From contig JAJEKV010000022.1 in the NCBI GenBank assembly GCA_021234155.1, forward strand, positions 7,597,961 through 7,661,960: a stretch of 64,000 nucleotides of DNA, written 5' to 3'. The stretch is from Isoetes taiwanensis (lineage: Eukaryota > Streptophyta > Lycopodiopsida > Isoetales > Isoetaceae). Under the pieces are notes generated by a model that was given only the letters and a program-made list of their open reading frames with translations, had not been told where the DNA came from and did not search any database. The position numbers were made by a program, and so were the translations under genes. This document shows, piece after piece, positions 39,301-48,474 of this stretch. Every line of letters begins with the position of its first letter. Within the stretch, counting starts at the first letter, position 1.

Positions 39301-40671
39301 TGCCTTCCATCTCATCCTTGCACTCTCGGCTTCCATCTCTTCTACATCCTTCACCTTACCTTCGACGTAGACCTTCCCTATTTCTTCCTCATGCGATCTA
39401 AAGGAGTTGTATCTAAAAATCTAAGCCTTAGTACTAATAGTTTATTTGGAGCTATTTAATAAGTTGTGGCTTGCTTTTCAAATTGTTATTCATTAAGTTG
39501 TGGCTTACTTGTCAAATCTGAAACAGATATCTCAAAATATTGTGAGAGATGGTTAAAGAACATGTGCATGCATCATGAACAAAATGCAACAAATGCGTGT
39601 TAATCACAAACAAGATGTATCTATTATGAACAAATGCATGTTCCAGCTCTATAGATCTTTCTAGATGTTCATGACATGTGAATATGGCGTCTTAAATGTT
39701 TATGACATGTATATTGGAGCCCATGGCAAATCCCCAATAAACCATTTGCCACACAATTGCAACCTGGATGTAATATATACAAGATATACACGTTTCTACT
39801 TTTGCAATTTTATCCTAGTCTTGTTTTGCAATTTTATCTTAGTCTGTGTTAGCTTACAAAAAGTTTTATCCTAGTTTGTTTTGCAATTTTATCCTAGTCT
39901 ATGTTAGCTTACATAATAATTATTGCCCTTCTATTTATCACGTCATTATCTATTAACACACACACAACGTGTCTATTCAAGTGGCAAAGGGTACTATCTA
40001 TCAACACGTACACAATGTGTCTATTTAAGTAGCAAAGGGTATAGTAGGACAACAATCAAGCAAATACCAATCAGGGAAGACAAAATGGTCTCATTCTAAC
40101 CATAGGATTGGTATATTTAAAAGAAAAGCATAGCTAGATCTCTAAAGCATTAAATGTTGGAGGTTTGAGCTTTGAACTTTATTAAAGACTTCAATAGAAC
40201 TCTGGAGCTTAATTGCCGTACAAGTGCAATTTGCAATGAACATTGCTATGGCAATTATAAATAATGAATTTGTTGTTGGATAAAATAGTCAATTTAGTAC
40301 AATTTGTAGGACATGAAAGAATTGAATAGAAAATATTGTTCGTTGCGACGGACTAGAAGAGAGCATCTAAGAAATGTGGCCTCTATGCCACACTATACTG
40401 GTTCAATACAGTCTGCAGGACCTTAAGGAATTGAGTAGAAAATATTGTTCTTTGCAAGGGAAAGGACAAATGGTTCAGTGTATGCATCTGCATATTTCTT
40501 GACCCTTTTCCTATGAGAATGATGTTCAAGCCTCTCAGAACCCGTTCTAAAAGTTCCCATCCAGCTAAATCCCCCTGCTCCTCCTATTCCAGATGATGAT
40601 CCTTCTATTGAGCTCCTTCCACAATGGCCTAGATCTGCATGTAGGAATCGGGTCCAAGCCCTCCTCCTGCG

Positions 40672-41075
40672 ATGCAGAACATTAAGAAAGTCAGAAATAT
40701 GAAGAGAGGGGCATGGAGTAAACAAGAGATGGATGCTACTGTGGAAGAAGTTGAAGAGGGCTACTCTAGCATCAGAAAGGTCGCAAGGAAACATGGAATT
40801 CCTCATACAACCCTTAGGAATTGGTTGTTCAATATTTCTAAGGTCAAGAATGGTAGAAAACCCAAGGCATAGAGGAAGATCTTGTTACATAGTGCTTGCA
40901 GATGGCTTCTGAAGGAACATGAGTTACAGTAGGCATGCTTAGAGAGAGATTTGCAGAAATTTATGCAGGAAGACCCATTCCTTTCACTGATGGCATTCCT
41001 GGCATGAAATGGTGGAAGTGATTTAAAGATAGACATCCTGATCTTTTCTTGAGGAGAGCACAAATTGTTGACAAT
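40672..41075 (+). pseudogene. Pipsqueak/CENP-B-type transposase N terminus, interrupted
   Basis: The frame from 40672 contains RGAWSKQEMDATVEEVEEGY then SIRKVARKHGIPHTTLRNWL, a Pipsqueak-type helix-turn-helix DNA-binding domain as in pogo/Tigger-like and related plant transposases. After a stop at 40870 the reading continues in other frames with RERFAEIYAGRPIPFTDGIP and then RHPDLFLRRAQ, which matches the CENP-B-type second helix-turn-helix region that follows in this family. The DDE endonuclease domain should come next, but the LTR of a Ty3/gypsy element begins at 41076 and cuts the gene. I did not find the rest beyond 52540. Stops and at least one frameshift show it was already decaying. 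Confidence 0.75.
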
Positions 41076-42590
41076 TGTGACGTTCCAGCATAAAATACGG
41101 TTCAAATACATATATTATACTACCACGCCACGCATACATGTCACCTTGACATGTACTTGGAAACTGTAAAGGGTTGCGCCTAAGGGGCAACCTCGTATGT
41201 TGCACATGTCTATAAACATATACAATTAAACCCTTTTGCTCATGGCAAAACCCCATATGTCTTTTAACCTAAACCTAAAAGGTCATGTAAAAGGAACAAA
41301 AGGGTAAACCCTAAACCTTTTCCATTTTCGCATTTCGGCTTCCTTGGGCCATTCCGCCAAGCCAAGCTGCTAGTTCGCATTGCCAGATGCCGCCTTTGCA
41401 CAATAAATCTCCCAGGATCAACTGCCTTCAACCCAAGCGAAGGCATGGATGCGATTCGAGGAGCAGGAGCAAGCCAGGGATCAGGTAACTAGTGATTCTG
41501 TTGTGCAATGCCGACTTGTAGTCCGACAATGAGCTGGGATAGCATGTTAGATCAGCCTCCTTATAGATCCTGAGATCACAAGCCTTAACTAAGGAACCTA
41601 ACCATGTATGTTTGAGTAGATAGATTAGATATTATTCTGTATTTCAGTTCTTTGATGATGATGTTCTATTCTATGCACACTCTTGTGTATAGGGAAGGGG
41701 GGTAGAGACCCTGAAAGCTTCAGTAGTAGATGTACCTAGATAGCCTCATTAATTCCCAATTAATGTGGCATGTGCATAAGAGCCCACCTGGTTCTGAGTG
41801 GCGGGGCTAGACTGGTGGAATAAAGAGGACTTGTCCCATTGCAGATTGATCCCTCTGGTGTGTAAAGCCTACCAGGGATCTTAGCAGGCTAGGCTTAATG
41901 GCTTGCCACTGTGTGTGCGCAAGGCATGAGCTCGACACCTCCAGGGTGATGCATCGCCTTCAATGAGGTTCAAGTCTTAGACATGCAGTGGCCCTCTAGC
42001 CGCTTGTGATGGGCATGCATGCCTCTTTAGGGGGTGATCCACTTCCTACCTCATCGGGGCTGGCGAGATGAAACCCAGTAGTAGCCCTCTTGGCTACGCA
42101 CCTGGCAGGCTATGGTCCAGTCCCAAGACTCTTCAATCTATTCTGCAAAGTGTGCACAGGAGGGGCAGATGGAGATGACTTCCCGACAGCCATGTTCCTA
42201 TGTCAGCCCAATCCACTCTCATGAATTTTGTCTGCAATGGCTTCTGGAGACCCAAGCCTTCAGTTCATACCCCTGGAGTCTGAGCCTTGGGTAGGATCTC
42301 TCATTTGATGTTGATGTTGTTGAGATGCTTATACATGGATGCTATGGTACAACCACCCTTCGAGGTGGCTCTATCTGTATTTGATGTCATGTGCTTATGT
42401 TTATTTACGCTTCCACAGCTAGGACAGTCCCGAGGGAAGACGGGACAAATGACCCGTCTATTCTTCCTCATCGATCCCTTGCTAAAGGGTTGGTATCAGG
42501 TGGACGAGCTCTGTCAGCTTGGCTGCCAGGGGGATGAACTCTGCCTTCCAATACAATGGGAGCATCGTAGACGAAGTAGGGGATATCATA
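41076..42590 (+). repeat. 5' LTR (1515 bp)
   Basis: The LTR starts TGTGACGTTCCAGCATA and ends GGGGATATCATA, directly before the primer-binding site. The last bases are mutated relative to the solo copy (GGGGACGTCACA). It aligns over both ends with the solo LTR at 31804-32707 and over its first 268 bp with the truncated LTR at 52273. A perfect inverted repeat TACATGTCA-CCT-TGACATGTA lies near 41140, within the first 90 bp. Compared with the solo LTR it has about 600 extra bases around 41560-42165. Confidence 0.92.
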
Positions 42591-42591
42591 G

Positions 42592-42603
42592 TGGTATCGG
42601 AGC
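42592..42603 (+). other. Primer-binding site for initiator tRNA-Met
   Basis: TGGTATCGGAGC begins one base after the LTR end. It matches 11 of 12 positions of the usual plant tRNA-iMet primer site (TGGTATCAGAGC). Position and sequence identify the upstream repeat as a 5' LTR and fix the orientation of the element. Confidence 0.92.
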
Positions 42604-42810
42604 CCTGATCTTGGTAGACCAAGATCGGGCACTGACCATTTCCCTGATAAGACTAACAGTAGACCTTCAGCCTTGGGAATAACAACCCAAGCATGAACCT
42701 CAAAAATTGGGAATTTTTTTTTTTTCCAATCCTTAGAACAATAAATTAAGATAATGTTAATTAGGAAAGAAATAGTAGAAACCCTGAAAAATTCTGGCCA
42801 TTAGAGAGCA

Positions 42811-42880
42811 ACCCCTCACAAAGTGCGTTCAGGGCCTTTTCAAAATTTTTAAATAAGCCTCTCACACACTGTGTGAGTGT
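42811..42880. repeat. 70-bp imperfect palindrome, copy A
   Basis: First of four copies. The left arm begins ACCCCTCACAAAGTGCG and the right arm ends CACACACTGTGTGAGTGT, around an AAAATTTTT core. It lies about 380 bp before the TATA box of the H3-like gene. Confidence 0.85.
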
Positions 42881-43024
42881 TTGACCAATTTTGACCTAGA
42901 AAGATGCATGATTAGAGTAATCTGATAGTTTAGGATAGCTTAAAATTTGAATTTAATCCAAAAAAAACATGTTCTAACACTAAGAAACTGTGTAAAAGAC
43001 CAAAAATAGAGCAAAAAAGAAGTA

Positions 43025-43088
43025 ACCCCTCATAGAATGTGCCTAGGGCCTTTTAAAAAATTTTGAAAGTGCCTCTAGCAACAGTACC
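43025..43088. repeat. 70-bp imperfect palindrome, copy B (degenerate)
   Basis: The left arm ACCCCTCATAGAATGTGCC and the core TTTTGAAAGTGCCTCT are clear, but the right arm is eroded after GCCTCTAGCAACAGTACC. It is about 100 bp upstream of the TATA box of the H3-like gene. Confidence 0.75.
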
Positions 43089-43188
43089 TTTTGTCTAAAA
43101 GAACCTAATATCTTAATCCAGCAAACACTAATGTTCTATATAATGGCATAACAAAAATTGCAGGTCGAAACCTTAAAACTCCCAGACC

Positions 43189-43197
43189 TATAAATAG
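43189..43197 (+). promoter_or_regulatory. TATA box of the H3-like gene
   Basis: TATAAATAG lies 100 bp upstream of the ATG at 43289, at a spacing normal for a plant polymerase II promoter with a short leader. It is separate from the LTR, which suggests the gene had its own promoter. Confidence 0.7.
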
Positions 43198-43288
43198 ACC
43201 CTTAGATTCTTCATTTTCACCGTACTCCTCCAGCTTGCTGCTCTCCGACCAAGAAGACGATTTCTAGGCGATCGACTTATTTCAAAAC

Positions 43289-44390
43289 ATGGCCCGCACC
43301 AAATAGACTGCTCGATTGGACGGATCGACAAGCGTCCAAGTTCTCGCAGCAGAACAGAAGGTGAGGGAGGCTCGAGAGCAAGCCAGAAATGAAGAAAATT
43401 TAAACCCAAACCTGGACACTCAGGAGGATAACGAATAGCATCAGGACCAAGAAGAACAACAACAAGACCCTGATAACCAAGAAACCTCGGAGAATCAAGG
43501 CAATGAGCACGAGGAGGAGGAGAAGGACTGAGCGGCAACAGAGGAGTTGGCCCGTCGACAAAGGAAAGTCGACAAGATGAAGAAGACAGTAAAAAGAGAG
43601 AGACTTGCAGAGAAGGAGGAGTGCAGGAGGCAAAAGGAGGCCAAAGGGAAAAACCTAGAATTGCCAAAGAAACTCCGGAGGAAAACAAAGAACACAATGA
43701 GCAAAAGGGTTCCAATAACTGAGCAAAAGCCCGATAGGCTGCCATCCTCTTCATCAGAAATGGAGTGGACGATGATGCGTGGAGAAATCCCCACCCAACG
43801 GAAGGATCGGAACCTTCCAATCCCGAGAATGAAGAAGCTGCAGCACCACCTCTCTACCCGACATGGCCAAAGGCAACAACAGATCCTAAGAAGGCCAAGC
43901 CAGCACAGGAGCCATACGTACTCAAGCACGAGGGGGAGTACAAGAAGAAGCTGAGGGAGTACAAGGAGTACATGAAGATGTACGAGGTGTACTCAAAGTA
44001 CTACGAAGCAAATAAGGTGACGTACATGGAAGGAGGAAGGTCAACAAGAGAGAACACTTTGAAGCCCCAGAGAGACCCGTACCACCAAAGAAGCCCATGA
44101 AGAGGAAGTCAGATTCATACTTTGCAAAAGCTGCTCGGGAGATTCGGCACTTCCAGAGGAGCTATGGACTTCTGATTCCAAGAGTTGCATTTTCAAGATT
44201 AACCCTCGAGATCTTGCAAGAATTTGACAAGGAGAAGCAAGTGGCAGATGATATGTTGCTTGCATTGCAGGAGGCAACCGAGTAGAAGCTGGTGCAGCAT
44301 TTTGAAGACTCCCTGGCACGTGCTCTCCATGCGAAAAGAGTCACGTGCATGCCCAGGGATATGAAACTGGCCAGATTCATAAAGAAATAA
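43289..44390 (+). pseudogene. Retrotransposon-borne histone H3-like protein
   Basis: Histone H3 pairs with H4 in nucleosomes. From ATG 43289 the frame reads MARTK, TAG at 43304, TAR: the first eight tail residues of H3 with Gln-5 now a stop. K4 is kept; K9 and S10 are not. A long insertion follows: Gln/Glu-rich, then a basic coiled coil (RRQRKVDKMKKTVKRERLAE), then Pro/Ala-rich, then Lys/Tyr-rich (EYKKKLREYKEYMKMYEVYS). The last 294 bp (44097-44390) encode a full H3 fold: AAREIRHFQRS, GLLIPRVAFSRL, ALQEATE, FEDSLARALHAKRVT, MPRDMKLARFIKK. By eye about 42 of 86 residues match canonical H3 without gaps, so loop 1 lacks the CENH3 insertion. The equivalents of K56, K64, K79 and K122 are R, R, D and R. 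Damage: stops at 43304, 43436, 43529 and 44283, and frameshifts near 43760 and 44040. Full length was about 367 codons against about 136 for H3. Confidence 0.92.
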
Positions 44391-44542
44391 GATTGCTAAA
44401 TATGTACTTATAAAAATTTTGTAAATATAAAAAGTGTTTTGATTAAGTTGCAAAGTGTAATAATGTACTTAATGTGGTTGCAGTAATGTCATGTACAATT
44501 GGAATTAATTAATTTGGCCAAAAAGTGATTGAATAGACCCCC

Positions 44543-44612
44543 ACCCCTCACAGAGTGCGCCAGGGCCCTTTTCCAAAATTTTGAAAGTGCCTCTCGCGCA
44601 CTGTGTGAGTGT
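44543..44612. repeat. 70-bp imperfect palindrome, copy C
   Basis: Best-preserved copy. The left arm CCCCTCACAGAGTGCGCCAG pairs with the right arm CTCGCGCACTGTGTGAGTG; 18 of 23 arm positions match by eye. The centre CCAAAATTTTG is itself palindromic. It lies just after the H3-like gene and upstream of the second gene. Confidence 0.9.
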
Positions 44613-44744
44613 TTGGCCACTGATCTATGCCTAGACTTGTCCAAAACCAGAAATTAAGGGCATAGTCCGGCTTAACTCCGCGAGATAAGTACTTCTGTCC
44701 TTATATCATAATTTTAGAGCCATCTAAGACCCAAACAGGAGCCC

Positions 44745-44814
44745 ACCCCTCACAGAGTGCACCAGAAGTCTTTTCAAAATTTTTGAGAGTGCCTCTCGCG
44801 CACTGTGTGAGTGG
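44745..44814. repeat. 70-bp imperfect palindrome, copy D
   Basis: Same arms as copy C (CCCCTCACAGAGTGCACCAG and CTCGCGCACTGTGTGAGTG) with the same 70-bp length. It lies about 185 bp before the TATA box of the second gene, 202 bp from copy C. Copies A and B are 214 bp apart, so the paired layout is repeated before each gene. Confidence 0.9.
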
Positions 44815-44996
44815 TCCGACTAAAATAGCCCTAACTCACCCCAACTACCTCCAAATTAGATGAAATTTACTGCAATAGGCTCCTTAGGAAGTACTTTAGA
44901 TATTCATAACCCTAGATTACCTATCAAATACTTAGGAGGACCTTGAAGTGATAGATATTCCCAAACCCTAAAAAATTCTCAAATTAGAGTTTTGCC

Positions 44997-45006
44997 TATA
45001 AATATG
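44997..45006 (+). promoter_or_regulatory. TATA box of the second internal gene
   Basis: TATAAATATG lies 119 bp upstream of the ATG at 45116 and sits in a context (GCCTATAAATA) like that of the H3-like gene (ACCTATAAATA). Both leaders also share AAGACGATTT. Confidence 0.7.
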
Positions 45007-45115
45007 ACCACCACCCTCATTTGCATCCTACACTATCACTCCTCACTTCAAGACGATTTTCCAGCTCACAGAGGCGCTCACACATCTGCTTGTTAAACCC
45101 ATCTACATCAGCACA

Positions 45116-46269
45116 ATGGCCAGTTCATCATTCAGGCGATAGTACAACGCCATTGCTCATGTGACCGAGGCTGACATCAATTCTGTCTTCATTGTTTTTC
45201 AAAAGGAGATTGATGTGGATGCTGCCATAAATGCCACACAATTCTACCAAGATATCATGATAGAGTTCCAAGCCAAGATAGGCCCTTCACTGGTAGAACT
45301 TTCCCCATGTATGGGGTACTTTGCACCTAGAACAACACCTCGAACAACATTGAATGATGTTCTAAACATCGACACGTACTTAGAAAATAGAGCTGCTCGC
45401 ATGCCTGACTACATGACCATATCCATAAACAGGAAGAGGTACTTTTCCTACACCGTTGCTGTAGCCATCTTTTTATGCCATAGAGCCCAAACCCAAATAG
45501 GTGAACCCTCCATTCAGCCAATGGCTATTGAACCCATTGCCTCAGAAGCTGAAGAGTAGCTGCTCTTGGAGTATGAAGAGTCAGAACAAGAGGAAGGGGA
45601 AGAAGGACAAGGTTATGACGTTGAAAACGTCATCGACATCGACCCCATACAAGAACAGCAACAAGCAGAAGACCTTCAGGACTTCGACGAAGGTTTGAGG
45701 GTAACAAGGACAACCCCTCCACTTGGGTTAGGCATCACCAGTCTAACTCCGGTCATTATCGAAGGCCAAGAGTACCTGATGTTGCACGACATAAAGAACC
45801 TCCCAGAGTGCAGAGACAGAGGCTACAGGTTGGACGAGCTCCTACACCTCCTGCGCCAATAGCCCGACCTCGATGACTTCATCGACCGGGAGACGCAAGA
45901 CTTTCCCGTCGCATCAAGGAAGTCCACACTTACACCGGGCAATCGTCATCCGATATTGAAGCTTATAGCGGTATTCGGCAGATGATGACGCAACAAGAAC
46001 TGCCCTCAGAAGAGAACTTTATAGCCATCCAGGAACGAATGGGCATTAGGGGAAAGACAACAAGCGCGCTCCTGCCCAGCACCTCATCGGCAACGCCAGC
46101 CGTGCTCGAAAGAGGCAGCATCAACTTGACCTCTTCCAGGTCCATATTTATAGACTATAGAGACTTGACAGCGGTACCGGTGGAGGAGTACTCTGGAAGG
46201 CACAGGGCCGGGATCAGAACCGGAGAAGAGGCAGCAGAGGGAGGACACAACAAGGCCCTCAGGTTTTAA
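45116..46269 (+). pseudogene. Second extra gene of the retrotransposon, unrecognised acidic protein
   Basis: The frame starts MASSSFRR, then TAG at 45140. It continues in frame through VTEADINSVFIVFQKEIDVD, QFYQDIMIEFQAKIGPSL and MPDYMTISINRKRYFSYTVA to TAG at 45557. A strongly acidic stretch follows (EYEESEQEEGEEGQGYDVEN), then PVIIEGQEYLMLHDIKNLPE, and TAG at 45860. After a frameshift near 45905 it reads RRIKEVHTYTGQSSSDIEAY and SEENFIAIQERMGIRGKTTS up to TAA at 46267. I find no match to H4, H2A, H2B or a known gag domain. The continuous protein-like reading across three TAG codons shows a real ancestral gene of at least 380 codons. Its own TATA box and pair of palindromes mirror the H3-like gene, so the two were probably expressed alike. 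Confidence 0.7.
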
Positions 46270-46434
46270 CCTCCACTCCTCACTGATGGAAGGATAGCAG
46301 TCATACACCAACAGTTCAGCCCAAGGGAGAAGAAGGAGTGTTCATGACACGACAAGGCCCTCAGGTTTTAACTTCCACTCCTCACTGATGGAAGGATAGC
46401 AGTCATACACCACCAGTTCAGTCCATGGGAGAAG
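46251..46434. repeat. Tandem duplication, 102-bp unit
   Basis: CAAGGCCCTCAGGTTTTAAC at 46251 recurs at 46353. Both copies run on through CTCACTGATGGAAGGATAGC to GGAGTGTTCATG. The unit is 34 codons long, so the duplication would keep frame. The second copy lacks three bases (AAG) near its end. It lies at the 3' end of the second internal gene and may belong to its C terminus. Confidence 0.85.
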
Positions 46435-46557
46435 GAGTGTTCATGCTTATTGCCCTCTCGGGATTTGGTAGGCATGCTCAGATGCCTTCGAACATCGACC
46501 ATATCATCCTGGTGAAGAGGACAATAGCCTTGAGTTCCATACAGACGTTAGGGCAGG

Positions 46558-46758
46558 TTGGTCGTCACTGCCGCCTATACGTCGGATAGACGAATCGAAG
46601 ACACGATAACAGCACTTCAAGATGGTACGCCCACCAACATTCTTAGGAACTTGGGACGTACAGTTGGTATAGCCCAAGTGAAGAAGTTCTTGGAAGACAA
46701 CCCGGCATATCGAAGATTCCAAGAAAAGATTAAAAAATTTTCTTTTCTCTATTATTGA
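46558..46758 (+). other. Open protein-like stretch between the extra gene and gag
   Basis: The frame contains SDRRIEDTITALQDGTPTNI then LRNLGRTVGIAQVKKFLEDN and ends in AT-rich DNA. It has protein-like composition and may be the C-terminal tail of the gene at 45116, or a separate small product. No family is recognised. Confidence 0.4.
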
Positions 46759-47026
46759 TTGTAATAATATTGTACCTTATGAATAGAATGATGGCATTAT
46801 GAATGTTCTTTGATGTATTTTGACCCCACAACTATATCATCAAATAACCAATGCTATAACAAACAAAAGCTAATCATAAGAGTGCAATCTAATGTGTATG
46901 CAGCTAGAGCATCAAGGAATGTAGAACAAGATCGGCAACCTTAGGAAGAGCAAACACTCGCATAACAATTTCAACCAAGGAACCTATTCCAAGAGTTCGA
47001 GAACACTAGAAGAGGAGATATTTCAA

Positions 47027-47825
47027 ATGAGATCAGATATCCATGAGATAAGAGCCTTGCTGGCAGGGAGAGCAGCAATTGCAGCAGACCAGAATGTCCA
47101 GCTACCCCAAAGACCTGCTGGCAGAATAGACAAGGCAAAGAAGAGAAACCGAAAAAGGAGATCCCCTAGCATGGATTCCTCCAACACCAGTTCTGACTCC
47201 GACTCAGAATCAGAGGAGCAAGATAACGATTGACAGGACCGCCGGGAAGGTCCCAACCATGATAGGGGCAGGATTGAAGCCGACTACCAGAAGAAAGTCG
47301 ACTCCACACTGAGCAATGCGTGGAAAGCCAGGAAGCTGGAACAGTTCTCAGGAGACAACGGGTCAGGGATGGAAGACGAGGCTTGGTTGGACGAAATGAG
47401 AGAATACGGGAATGCCTATAGTATGAGAGATAAGGACAAGGGCAGGGTAGCGATGGCCAACCTCAAGGGAGCGGCCAGAATTTGGTGGAGAGGCTATGCC
47501 AAAGCCCATGGGTTAAGCCGAGATAGCTGTGGAACACAAATGCCATATGATGCAGCAGTTTTATAGGTTGGAACATGGCAATAAGTTGGTGCAGAAGTAC
47601 ACCGAAGAGTTTATGAGGCTGAGGCTCTATGTGCCAAAGTTGAGTGAAAGGCATGCAATAGAGGGATACATTGAAGACCTGAATGAGGAGATCAGAAAAC
47701 TTGTGAGAGCTATCAACCCCAGAATAGTGTCAGAAGCAGAGTCCAAGGCCGTGAGCTTACAAGGAACAGGTCCCAAGGTAGTGGTCAGAAGCACCAGTAC
47801 TATCAGGAAAAGGGGAAAGCTATGA
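47027..47825 (+). pseudogene. gag: Ty3/gypsy gag (capsid) region
   Basis: Gag forms the virus-like particle that packages element RNA. The first part (from 47027) is a Lys/Ser/Asp-rich leader (KAKKRNRKRRSPSMDSS, then SDSDSESEEQDND) ending at TGA 47231. The frame carries on with SNAWKARKLEQFSGDN and AMANLKGAARIWWRGYAKAH, the hallmark of the Retrotrans_gag domain. After a shift near 47520 it continues with FYRLEHGNKLVQKYTEEFMR and LRLYVPKLSERHAIEGYIED. No zinc knuckle could be seen between 47830 and 48100. Stop codons and frameshifts make it non-functional. Confidence 0.85.
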
Positions 47826-48182
47826 GAACCTATAGTCCAAGAGCAACAAGCTCGGCAGCTGCTAGACCTCAGTAGAATGCAAATTATGGAAAGCAAGGGA
47901 ATACAAATTTTGGTAAGCAGGACAAGAAGCGGGTCATCTTCAGGGACAAAGAGCAAGGAGGTGGTTCAAACTACTCCAAAGTAGTGAAGCAGTTCTTGCA
48001 GTCCATTCCGAAGGAGAAGAGGCAAGAACGTATTAAAAAGCAGTTGTGCTTCATAGCTAGGAGGATGGGAGACACCCCCAGAGATCGACAAAGAAGATGC
48101 TTGCGACTACATCCAGGGTGAGTGCCACATCTTTGCTGCCATTGACTCCGAGAATGCCGAGAGTCAATATCAGGTCATCTCT

Positions 48183-48437
48183 ATGTTTGGAAAACTCAAA
48201 GCCAAGTCCTTCATAGTGTTGATAGACACGGGAAGCACCCATAATTTTGCTTCGCCAAGGATGGTAGAGATGTTGAAGCCGAAGCCTTTGAAGTCCAAGC
48301 CTAGGCCTGTTGTGTTGGCAAGTGGGGCAATCCGACACACAGCAGGAAAGAGGATCAACTTCGACATAGACTTGCCTGGTATCAACATTGGAATGGGAGC
48401 AGAAGTGATGAACATCGGCAAGCATGACTTGGCATAG
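48183..48437 (+). pseudogene. Ty3/gypsy aspartic protease domain
   Basis: The retroviral-type aspartic protease cleaves Gag-Pol. FIVLIDTGSTHNFASPRMVE carries the catalytic D-T-G motif (Asp-Thr-Gly, about 48226). VVLASGAIRHTAGKRINFDI and the turn GAEVMNIGKHDLA follow as in plant gypsy proteases. A TAG ends the frame at 48435; the protein-like reading goes on in a shifted frame ([20 protein letters not shown]). Upstream, FAAIDSENAESQYQVI links it to gag. Confidence 0.88.
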
Positions 48438-48474
48438 GCATGGAATACCTTGGTCCGGCTGGAGCTGTGATTGA

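Larger units (their letters stand above)
32713..40671. other. About 8 kb of AT-rich DNA without recognisable genes
   Basis: From 33.2 to 33.6 kb and from 35.5 to 39.5 kb the plus strand is pyrimidine-rich, giving many short Phe/Leu/Ser-rich frames. These are compositional and none matches a protein family. A 55-bp duplication lies at 36232-36341 and a possible SINE at 34783-34836. The rest is probably eroded transposon sequence. Confidence 0.5.

Noticed and set aside
35500-39400. Many plus-strand Phe/Leu/Ser-rich open frames resembling membrane proteins
   Set aside because: They are short, in all frames, without splice structure, and reflect pyrimidine-rich DNA.
42592-42620. tRNA gene at the LTR edge
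   Set aside because: Only the short stretch complementary to a tRNA 3' end is present, with no cloverleaf; it is a primer-binding site.
43289-44390. H3-like sequence as an ordinary host histone or CENH3 gene
   Set aside because: It sits between a primer-binding site and gag-pol, has a very long insertion between tail and fold, lacks the CENH3 loop-1 insertion and shares promoter palindromes with the neighbouring element gene.
43289-45862. TAG reassigned to Gln, or programmed readthrough
   Set aside because: Frameshifts and TGA stops also occur, the gag-pol part is equally broken, and normal genes in the window use standard stops. C-to-T decay of CAG explains the bias more simply.
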